Part shown: positions 55,391 to 64,000 of the stretch, one piece after another
How the letters are laid out: every line of letters begins with the position of its first letter
How positions within the stretch are numbered: position 1 is the stretch's first letter
Made by a program: the position numbers and the translations under genes
Assembly (NCBI RefSeq): GCF_033568475.1
Contig: NC_133122.1
Coordinates: 145,590,861 to 145,654,860, forward strand
Direction of reading: 5' to 3'
Source of the DNA: Henckelia pumila
Taxonomy: Eukaryota > Streptophyta > Magnoliopsida > Lamiales > Gesneriaceae
Length of the DNA: 64,000 nucleotides
Notes under the pieces: generated by a model
The model's database searches: none
Told to the model about the DNA's origin: nothing
The model's input: only the letters and a program-made list of their open reading frames with translations

Positions 55391-55729
55391 TGTTGAAGAA
55401 TTTCGAAAATAATATAAAGGATTTTGATGAACTCTAAGACACGTTTTATAACGATATCTTTTAAAAGATGTTTCTGGATTATAAGAAAATCTCTCTCAGG
55501 ATACAATGGAAAAAAAAAACCAAAAAAGACATATCTTTGAATCTGATGATGCGACATATATATAAAATTTAAGAAATGATTCCGAATAGTTGTATCTTTT
55601 CTGAATTGGCATGCATCCGTTCATGAACCAAGACATCCACGTCGATCCCCGTATTTTTCGTAGCGGAGATCATTATTCGTCATCGGCAACAAAATTTCTG
55701 AAAATATGAATTCGGAAAATATACTAACA
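55391..55729 (-). repeat. 5' LTR of the older Copia
   Basis: 339 bp, homologous to 43360-43755 but lacking the short GC-rich segment seen there. Many substitutions separate the two, in agreement with an older insertion. Confidence 0.85.
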
Positions 55730-57236
55730 TCTTTAGCATATGGTGTATTTGTGTTCTTATGGCCTATGGGGTGTGTGCTTAGGGACCTCAGACCTCGATA
55801 TTTATAGGCGTTTCTCATATCATCAATGGGATGATCGGGAGAACGATAGTCAAAAGTAGTGGCTGCATGCGCGTCTCAAAAATCTGAAGTTTTATAAAGC
55901 GCATGCCTCTTCCATCCAAAATGTCGCACTACGGTCGTCACCGCTGTCAACAAAATTATATCTCCTCTTGTTTTGATATGCGTCAAAGGAGTCAAGGCTC
56001 GGCGTGCTATGAAAAACTGTTAACATGTTTATTTGACGAATATCCCTTAACATTTTTTTTCATTAGAAATGTATTTGACATAAAATGAGAATTTATTTTA
56101 TTTTATAAAAATAAAATAGGAATTATTCTCAATTCTTCACATTAACAATAGATATAAATGCGTGAATGCAACACATCATCCACATAAACACATAAAGCAC
56201 ATCATAACTCATTACAAGATACTTAATATCATTACACGTCATTATAAATGTCGTAATAAGACCAGTTTATACGTACCTCGATAGAAACTTAATTTACCAC
56301 ATAAATATCTTAAACATTTCTTGAAGAATCCAATCATGTGGCATAACATTTATTTCATATTATTTCTCATTTCATTTAAATAAGCTAATAATTATCGAAA
56401 ATAGTTCCGACAATCGAACTAAACTTTCCAAAATCCATATTTCACATCACCACATCCTAACAATATCCAAATAGCGAATACACGACTCTTGTAAGTCGAA
56501 ATATACAAACTAGAACAATATGAATTTTTCGAAAATTCCTAAAAATTTAAAAAATTCTCATTTATATTTTTTAGAGCATCTAAACACCCAATTAATGAAT
56601 AATCAACACTAAAATTCAAAAATCCCCTATATTAAAAATCTAGAAATTCAAAATTATGCCAAATAAATTCTGAAAAAGTAGCAATATCTTCAATCGACTC
56701 CAATATAATACTTACAATTAATAATAAATCAAATATCAATTATCGAAAGTCAATTGAATCAAAATCCCCAAAATTCAAAAACCTAATTTCTGAAATATAC
56801 CTTCTACAGCTCAAAATATAACTCAAAGTCAAGAGACCAAGATCCATGCGACCGAGAATGTAAGGACCCGATTTAAATTATTTCAATTCATGTGTGTTAT
56901 TAAAATCAGATATGTATTTTAATATCGCCTGTAAACCGATATTTATTAATGCATATTTTTAACACACAAATAAATTATTTGGCTTAATTATTTTAATTTA
57001 GCACTTTCAAATAATTCTTATTAGATCGTGACAACTCATTAAGAAATTAGAATTGGGTCCTTATTTTATAAATATAATTTGTTGGAAACGGTACAATTAT
57101 TGATGGTATTTTCTCTTTTTTTTTACAAAATAATACAAATACAATTATTGATGAGTAAACTTGTGTGGATTGAATTAAAAGAAAGCAGACCAACAAGTCT
57201 AAAAAAAGTGTCAAGGGGAGTACATAAATATTAGAA
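55730..57236. other. Non-coding DNA between retrotransposons
   Basis: No gene is supported. From 55740 to about 56010 the base make-up is more balanced (possibly older transposon sequence); then it is AT-rich. TGTAAGGACCCG near 56861 resembles the start of a Gypsy LTR, but no matching end is found. Confidence 0.45.
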
Positions 57237-57518
57237 ATCATGCATTCAGATATATGTTTTCCAGACATGGATATGCAAAATCCGAAACATTTCATTTCTT
57301 TCATTGATGATTACTCATGATACATGTATATCTACTTGCTTCATAACAAAAATGAATCATTTGATGCCTTTAATGTTTTCAAGGCTGAAGTGGAGAAGCA
57401 ATGTGGAAAATAGATTAAAATTTTGAGGACCGATAGAGGTGGAAAATACTATGGTAGATACACCGAGAATGGACAGACACTTGGTTCGTTTGCGAAGTTT
57501 CTTCAAGTACATGGGATT

Positions 57519-57712
57519 TGTAATGGACTGGGCCTCTACGCTTTGCTAACCCTCTCTGGGCCGGCCCAGCCATACTCATGGTCTCTTCCCCCCTGGTGGG
57601 GAATTTCATGCCCTCCCCAAGACTTGAACCTTGCACTCCAGGATAAGTACAAAGTCCACTCAGTCTTGGTACCATTGAGCTCTAGCAGAGCGCAGAGGCC
57701 CAGTCCATTACA
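57519..57712 (-). repeat. 194-bp foldback with tRNA-like promoter boxes at the LTR edge
   Basis: The first 30 bases (57519-57548) and the last 30 (57683-57712) are inverted repeats matching at 28 positions, with TG...CA ends. On the minus strand GGTTCAAGTCTTGG (57617-57630) resembles an internal B box and TAGAGCTCAATGGTACC (57668-57684) an A box, about 40 bases apart, as in tRNA-derived SINEs. No full tRNA cloverleaf was found. The next 15 bases, TAAAAGGGCATTTAT, lead to the usual LTR start. Confidence 0.65.
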
Positions 57713-59790
57713 TAAAAGGGCATTTATTGTGAGACCTCGGTTCTAAACAACTAATATCAGATTAAAGAACAATTAATCAACCCAGAAACCCAAGTTTAAA
57801 AGCAATCAAAAATTTTTTTTTTTAAAAAGAACGCCTCGCGTGCGCGCAGGCTTCTCAACCCGAGCCCAAACGAGGGCTCGCGCCCGCGCGAGGTGCCATG
57901 CTCGCACACGCGTGGGCCAACAAACCCGAGCCCCCCGGGAAGCCACGCGCGCGCGCGAGGCACCACCTCGCTCGCGCGCGGCAGACCTGGGAAGAAATGC
58001 TCAGGCTGAAAAACAAAGATTCCGCGCTTGCTTCCGACGTGCATTCGAATACAACCATTAACACAGGTTATAGAGAATACACAAAATAAAACATGCTTTC
58101 CTCAAGCCTAAGATAAACAAGAATCTAAATCGATACAACACCACATGCTTTGATTCTAGATTACAATCCGAATACAAAACAAATTCGAATAACAAACATA
58201 ACAAGTTCGAGTTCTAACATGCTTCAATCTTAAACTAGATAAACATGTTGATTCGACTTCTAAACCGAGTCCCACTACTAACTCTCCCTCTTGCTATTAA
58301 CCAGGTCTTCGCTGACTCGATCCTGCCCCACCTGTTGCCAAGTACACATACAAAACAAAGCAACATCCGGATAAACCGGTGAGAATGATAATCCCAGTAA
58401 AAACAACATAACAAGTAATACAACAACAAACATGCTTTCAAGGTAACAACGTAACCAATATCAACGTAATGAAATGCATGTCTTTAAAATGGGATATCAA
58501 TTCTGATAAACAAGGGATTGCTGTTGTGCTTTTTGGGATCCCGAGGATGAGACCACGTAACGACTCACCGACTCTCCCAATCGAGGTGGTGTCACGTATC
58601 CCAATCCCCTAGACTTTGGTGCGACTATGAGGAGTATGCTGACACTAGGTGAACTTCTACAACCCAGGCCACTCGCGACATAGCCCCCAAAACGTCTAAA
58701 CAAAAAGGGCTGTTCTGCCCGCTGAAATCAAAGTTGGCTCAAAATGAATGCATAACAAAACATAAAACATAAGCCACATAACAAAATCTCAATCAACAAA
58801 ATACAAGTTCCACATGATAGAACAAGTATTGATGCAAAAATGTGATTTTAAGGGAAACTCGAGAACCAACTGTCCCGAGTATGCTGTCCCGCTAACGATG
58901 ACTGCTTTTACCTTTCAATGCAGCAGTTCCAACTCTGGATAAGCTACAACAAAAGATTGTATTACATACTATACAATCTAACAACAACTACGGTTCAAGG
59001 TAAATCTCTTTACCGTTCTTCGTCCAATCTCTTGACGATCAAATGTTGTTAACACCGGGCTTGACAAACTCCAAACAAATCTGTTCATATACAAATAGAA
59101 GATCAAGAACGACGATCAAAACACAAGCCAAAGATCAACAACTCAAAACGGTTCAAATCTCCAAAAACTCAAACCGACGGCATAACGGCTATAACTGAAC
59201 CAACCGGAAATGCAGACAGCAGTTCAATATTGATATCAACCCAAATCAATACTAATACAACCATAACAAGGCAATTCCAACAAATCTCAAAACCTCATTT
59301 TTCGAAAATGACTTCCAAAAATCATAACAATTCCGAACGTTGCTCTCTTTCAAAATCGAAAGATAATAAACGCTCATAACTCTGTCAAGAACAACATACT
59401 CGAATCTCGAACGATTCTAACAACATCCAAAAAATAGAATGTATCCGATCGTAGAAAAACTTACGATAGAACAAAGCTCTTGCAGCCGTGATCGCTAATC
59501 TGCCTTCAGAAATAAATTCTAACGGACGGATCGTGCTCGGGGAGAAATCTGAAAGCTTGGGAATCATTGGAGGAGGCTTCAATGGAGTATAGGCGTGATG
59601 GGGGAGAGATGGAGTTAAAAAGATTATTCAACACTTGCTTAAATATCTAACAAATCCAATATTTGCATTTTAGTCCCTAAAAAATTCAAATTTGCAAAAT
59701 AGACCCTGATCAAAATCAAGTCGGCTCTTGAACTCTGTAATCTCCGATTAACTCAAATAAACTCATTTAAGATAAAAACGGGGCGTTACA
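57519..59790 (-). mobile_element. Solo LTR of the Gypsy family with an extra 209-bp end
   Basis: From 57728 to 59790 the sequence is a diverged copy of the Gypsy LTRs (TGTGAGACCTCGG ... GGGGCGTTACA). However, the interrupted Copia frame and the 5-bp duplication GGATT (57514-57518 and 59791-59795) show that the inserted unit starts at 57519, 209 bp earlier, with TGTAATGGACTGGGCC. No internal region is present. The GC-rich patch at about 57830-57990 differs in length and sequence from that of the full element. Confidence 0.85.
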
Positions 59791-60079
59791 GGATTGTTGC
59801 CCAATATACTATGCATGGTTCTCCATACCAAAATGGCGTAGCGGAAAGGAGAAATCGAACATTATCAAACATGGTGCGGAGCATGTTTAGTAGCTCTAAA
59901 CTTCCAAAATCCTTGTGGACTGAATCTCTTAAGAAAGCTGCGTATATATTAAATCGTGTTCCAACTAAGGTTGTTCCAAAAATGCCATTTCAATTATTTA
60001 AAGGTTGAAAATCGAGTTTGCGAAATATACGAGTTTGGGCTGTCCTTCTGAAGTAAGATTTTATAACTCACAAGAAAAA

Positions 60080-60261
60080 AAGCTGGACCCAAGAACTATA
60101 AGTAGATATTTCATTGGATATGCCAAAAAATCCAAAGGGTACAGATTATATTATCAATCTCATAGCAAAGAAGCTGGATCCAAGAACTATAAGTAGATAT
60201 TTCATTGGATATGCCGAAAAATTTAAAGGGTATAGATTCTATTATCCATCTCATAGCACTA
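60080..60261. repeat. 91-bp tandem duplication in the Copia remnant
   Basis: AAGCTGGACCCAAGAACTAT at 60080 recurs as AAGCTGGATCCAAGAACTAT at 60171, with the following FIGYA(K/E)K-coding part. The unit is not a multiple of three, so it also shifts the reading frame. Confidence 0.9.
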
Positions 60262-61480
60262 GAATTGTGGAATCAAAAAATGCAAAATTTCTTGCTAATG
60301 ACTTGAATAGTGGGAGTGATCATTCTAATGATATAGTTTTTGAAGAAGATCACATTAATATACATCCCTGTTACTCAAGTGATAGACTGGTTGTTGTTCA
60401 CACCCCTCAAGCACAAACGAGTAATAGACAATCGATCAACTGAAGTTCCACAAATCGCCGATGAAAATCTAATAGATCAAGTTGTTAATGAGGAACAACA
60501 AGAAATTGTTGATCAACTAGTTTCTCAAAATTACAACCTAAAGAGATCTACTAAAATAAGAAAATCAGCTATATCTAGTGATTATGTTGCGTATTTACAA
60601 GAATCGGATTTAAACATCGAAGCCAAAAATGATCCTGAAACATTTTCACATTAATCCATGAGTTGTAATCATGAGTAAAAATTATGGTATGATGTTATGA
60701 AATAATAGATTAATTCTATGACATGTAATGGAGTCTAGCTAGGATCTTGTTCAATTTCTGATGGTGTAAAAGCCATTGGATATAAATGAGTCTTCAAAAC
60801 AAAAAACAAAACTCATTGGGAAACATTGAGAGATATAAAGCAAGACTCTTCGCTAAAGAATTCACTCAAAAGGAATGAATCAACTACAAAGAGACCTTTT
60901 TTCTTGTATCTAAGAAAGATTTTCTCTGTATCATTTTAGCAATATTAGTTGCATATTTTTACTTGGTATTACAACAAATGGATATGAAAACAACATCTCT
61001 CATTAATGGAAATCTAGAGGAAGAGGTTTACATGAAACAATTTGAATGATTCTTCTTTAGTAATGGTGAGCAATTGGTATGCAAACTAAAAAACAATCAA
61101 GTTTTTCGTCAATGATAGTTGAAATTTCATGATGTATGTTATCTCTTCATTAGATTCGTAGAGAACATCATAGATCAATGTATATACCAGAAGGTCAGCG
61201 GGAGTAAGATTTGTTTCATTATTTCTATATGTCGATGATATATTACTTACAACCAATGATAAGAGTTTGTTGTATGAGGTGAAACAATTCCTCTCTAAAA
61301 AATTTGATATGAAGGATATTGTTGATGCATCTTATATCATTGACATTAAGATACATAGAGACATAATTCGAGGAATTCTAGGTCTGTTTCAATAAACTTG
61401 TATCAACAAGATTTTTAGAGAGATATCAGATGAAAGATTGTTCACCAAGTGTACGTAGCTCCCATTGTGTAAGGTGACAT

Positions 61481-61891
61481 GTTCAATTTGAACCAATGCC
61501 CAAAGAATGATCTTGATCTAAAAATTATACTCTATATTATGAAAGTAATATAAATAGTTACGTTTATTTTTACACAACTGATTTTCAAAATAACTTGTTT
61601 CATATATAGTTGTGGAATTTCATAGCATATATATACCAAACAAAGTCCATAAACATGAACAGAAGCACACTTTAATTTATACACATATATCAGGCTAAAT
61701 ATATTATAAACGAGTGAAGTATATACTATATGCATATCAAACTATTGGGTTAAACTATATGAATATATGGAACCCGCAATATTAACTTATAAATATGGAA
61801 CCCATGCATACTGATATTGTTGATAGATAATCTAATGATTATATTATTTTGAATTTTAAACTTTATCGATGCATCTCCGATGAGTTGAAAT
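61481..61891. other. AT-rich spacer 3' of the dioxygenase gene
   Basis: No gene or element is recognised; it will include the 3' UTR of the minus-strand dioxygenase gene. Confidence 0.5.
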
Positions 61892-63362
61892 TCAGGCTCC
61901 ACAATACGCCTTTAGAGGATTCGGCGGGATCATACCATTAGCGGCTTCCGAGTCAAAGAATTCGAGGAACTTCACATGATCATAGGGTTTGAACAATAAA
62001 GGATGCTCTTCATCAACCAGATCTTCGGGGGCTTTGATAATATATCCGTCTTTTGGGTCTGTAAATAATCCTATTGAATAACGAACAACATCTCCAAACA
62101 TCATAACCCTGTGATGTGCAGAATGGAGTCTGCCGTTTGTCCATGCCTACAGTGAAAAATAATTAATATATATCATTGAATCTTATGCCTAAGTTCGCAT
62201 GCATTTTTTTAATTTCTATTATAGTACTTTAAGTTATTAATTATATATGACTAAAATTATAAATACTTATTTAGTTGTTTTCAGAATATATATGATATGT
62301 GGTAGTATCTAGGAATTTAACTTAAAGGAATTTGAATTGGCACTTACATGAAAAGCGTCTCCAACAATGACAATGAATGAATTCGGAGAAGATTGCGCCG
62401 CAATCCATTGTCCGCCTTTTGTCATGATTTCCAATGCATTTACCTCATTTTGATATAAAATGGTCAATAAGTTCAGGTCTGTGTGTGAAACTAGTCCAAT
62501 CTCGGCTTCATCGCCTTGAGGGCAATCATATTTATGAACCCGAACCATGTAATCTGTCGATTCTAAGTGTTCGTCTATATGTTTTTCGATCCCCAAGCTT
62601 TCAACAATCATCGTACGTATCATTTGATCCAGTCCGGACAGTTTCTCTGAGAAAGCCTGAATACTCCTGCTATATATATATATATATATATAAATAGCAA
62701 GACATGAGAAAAGTATCCATGAAGATTTTGTTGGGCAAATATACGCATGGTACGTACTACAAAAATAAATTAAGGGAAGTCATTTGGAAGTGGATTTAAC
62801 GAATAATTAAATCCAACCTTTAATTAATCATGATCCCAACAATATTAAAATGTGAACTAGTATTTTTGGACACAACGTTTGTGCGCGTGTGTAAAATAGT
62901 TGATACAAACAAAATTATATATATATCTACAAAAAAAAAAAAATTGGTTTCACTCTGTGCATGCATATATATATATAGATACCTGAAATCAAGATTTCCC
63001 TGATCAGACCACAAGAGTTTAGTGAAGTTTTCAATGGTTCCAGGCGCGAGTGCATGCTCGATCCCTATGCTTTCATAGAGTGGCACCGTGGCAGCTTGTC
63101 CTATATAACCATGGTAGGGTTTTCCGGAAATGTTTCGCTGTTTATTCTCTAAAGGGAGCTCGAAAAGCTGCTTCAGCGCTTCAAACACAGAATTTCGGAG
63201 ATTTTTTGGTATTTGATCGAATTTGGCCTCAAAGCAACCGAATTCTTCAAGGGCAAGCTTAACATGGTTTTTAACAGATTCCCATGTAAGGCTACTCTTG
63301 CAGCCTTCTTGTTTCAGTTCGGAGAAATCAATGATGGGAATTCTAATGGTTTCGGACCCCAT
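61892..63362 (-). CDS. 2-oxoglutarate/Fe(II)-dependent dioxygenase (AOP-like), 3 exons
   Basis: Exons on the minus strand: 63362-62983, 62666-62348, 62146-61892; GT-AG introns, 317 residues, normal length. The start MGSETIRIPIIDFSELK is the DIOX_N opening. Exon 2 has VSHTDLNLLT with iron ligands His188 and Asp190. Exon 3 has AHHRVMM with the third ligand His245, then RYSIGLF with Arg255 and Ser257 for 2-oxoglutarate. These cytosolic enzymes oxidise small molecules using 2-oxoglutarate and O2. The overall sequence resembles AOP1-like and related 2-ODDs of specialised metabolism, but the substrate cannot be read from the sequence. Intron 1 carries a TA microsatellite (about 62670-62692). The gene looks intact, next to a retrotransposon nest. 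Confidence 0.94.
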
Positions 63363-64000
63363 TGTTTTGTTTTGATTAATTTCTGGATGTTAATTAGAAG
63401 ATGAAGAAACTGTGCAGTATCTTGCCATTAATATATAGAATAATGCTGAAAGTTAGGTGGGACTATGTCTATATATCATGACTATGCGCGCGGAATATCG
63501 GAAGTACGATATTTAGGTTGGGGTAAAATGGATTATTTTTAAATAACTGGTTATTATTATACAAAAAAATATAAATATAATCCTTAATTATAGGAATAAA
63601 TTATTTGAGTCAAAATAATTGATTATTGTTAAAAATATATATATATAATCCTTAATTATAGAAATAAATAATTTTTTACTCAAATCATAAAGAAAACTTA
63701 TTCTAGTTTTTTAACTGAATATATATCTTATAGAGAAAATAAAAAATTTAAATTTTGTTATTACTTAAATGTTAGAAGTAACTATGTCAAAGTTTAACAT
63801 AGAGATTTAAAATTAGAAAGGATATGTAGCGTTTTTATTTACATGTTTACTATCACAGTTTCAAAATAATCCGTTAAATTAATGCTGAGATTAAGTTTGA
63901 ACAAAATCAATTTATTGTTGTACAATTAACAAATAAGACTATCGAAACATTCATATGTTATTTTATTCTATAATCTCGTATGTAATTACAATTTAAGAGT
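63363..64000. other. AT-rich 5' flank of the dioxygenase gene
   Basis: Contains the promoter of the minus-strand gene; beyond about 63450 only AT-rich sequence is seen, with a partly duplicated stretch (AATCCTTAATTATAG at about 63580 and 63648). Confidence 0.5.
63429..63437 (-). promoter_or_regulatory. Probable TATA box of the dioxygenase gene
   Basis: Minus strand TATATATTA, about 70 bp before the ATG at 63362, a common spacing for plant genes with a short 5' UTR. Confidence 0.5.

Larger units (their letters stand above)
43360..55729 (-). mobile_element. Older Copia element, deleted and split by a Gypsy element
   Basis: Homologous LTR-like ends at 43360-43755 and 55391-55729 (TGTTGA ... 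CTAACA) bracket minus-strand Copia sequences. Target-site duplications nearly match: CCTTT (43355-43359) and TCTTT (55730-55734). Inside, in minus-strand order: gag (55380 down), zinc knuckle, protease start, the 9-kb Gypsy insertion, then GAG-pre-integrase and integrase, and the first RT residues. RT and RNase H are absent. Without the Gypsy the element is about 3.4 kb. It is older than the Gypsy inside it. Confidence 0.88.
57237..61480 (+). pseudogene. Decayed Copia pol remnant, split by a solo LTR
   Basis: Integrase residues appear at 57270-57518 (FPDMDMQNPKHFISFIDDYS, then KAEVEKQCGK, RTDRGGKYYGRY) and resume after the inserted LTR at 59796 (VAQYTMHGSPYQNGVAERRN, then KLPKSLWTESLKKAAYILNR). 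Joining is exact: GGGATT before the insert, GGATTGTT after. Farther on come KLDPRTISRYFIGYAKKSKG, a 91-bp tandem duplication, a broken RT start near 60730-60990, and FLYVDDILLTTND with KQFLSKKFDMKDI at 61215-61320. Stops and frameshifts are frequent. No LTRs of its own are found, so it is an old fragment. Confidence 0.85.

Noticed and set aside
56861..57050. A further Gypsy LTR starting TGTAAGGACCCG
   Set aside because: Only the first bases look LTR-like; no matching end, partner or duplication was found.
57617..57684. A real tRNA gene on the minus strand
   Set aside because: Only box-like motifs are present; I could not find acceptor or anticodon arms, so it is at most tRNA-derived.

Overview
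The window is nuclear DNA of a flowering plant. Evidence: spliced genes with GT-AG introns, a plastid signal peptidase, a full-length plant ABCB transporter, a 2-oxoglutarate dioxygenase, and many Copia, Gypsy and Mutator-like elements in AT-rich DNA full of small foldback repeats. A eudicot, perhaps an asterid, is likely, but no species marker is visible.

Three host genes look complete. (1) 17971-21649 (+): five-exon PLSP1-type plastidic type I signal peptidase, 301 codons, Ser-Lys dyad present. (2) 31301-37783 (+): nine-exon ABCB (MDR/P-glycoprotein-like) full transporter, 1244 residues, both nucleotide-binding domains intact. (3) 61892-63362 (-): three-exon 2-oxoglutarate/Fe(II) dioxygenase of the AOP-like group, 317 residues, His-Asp-His and Arg-x-Ser present. 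All splice joins keep frame.

The rest is mostly mobile DNA. From 0.4 to 14 kb a broken Mutator-like transposase gene (-) is split twice: by a 9.4-kb Copia element (1053-10499, TSD TAAAC) that sits in one of its introns, and by a 1.25-kb insert (12456-13701) between 53-bp direct repeats. From 38 to 61.5 kb lies a retrotransposon nest. It holds a young Copia (37969-43247, TSD TCATG) 185 bp after the ABCB stop codon. Next is an older Copia (43360-55729) that lost its RT and RNase H and was split by a nearly intact Gypsy/chromovirus-like element (45245-54249, TSD ACCAC). Last is a decayed Copia pol (57.2-61.5 kb) split by a solo LTR of the same Gypsy family. The DNA from 15 to 17 kb and 21.7 to 31.3 kb is AT-rich and carries tandem duplications and foldback (MITE-like) repeats.

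No operon-like or defence-like system is present. The most unusual structures are: the solo LTR whose target-site duplication encloses an extra tRNA-like foldback, so that its outer end is not the family's usual LTR end; the run of six perfect hairpins in the Copia leader; the 53-bp direct repeats around the 1.25-kb insert; and the short tandem repeat that fills a transposase intron. The genes do not form an obvious pathway; the transporter and the dioxygenase are separated by about 24 kb, nearly all of it transposons.
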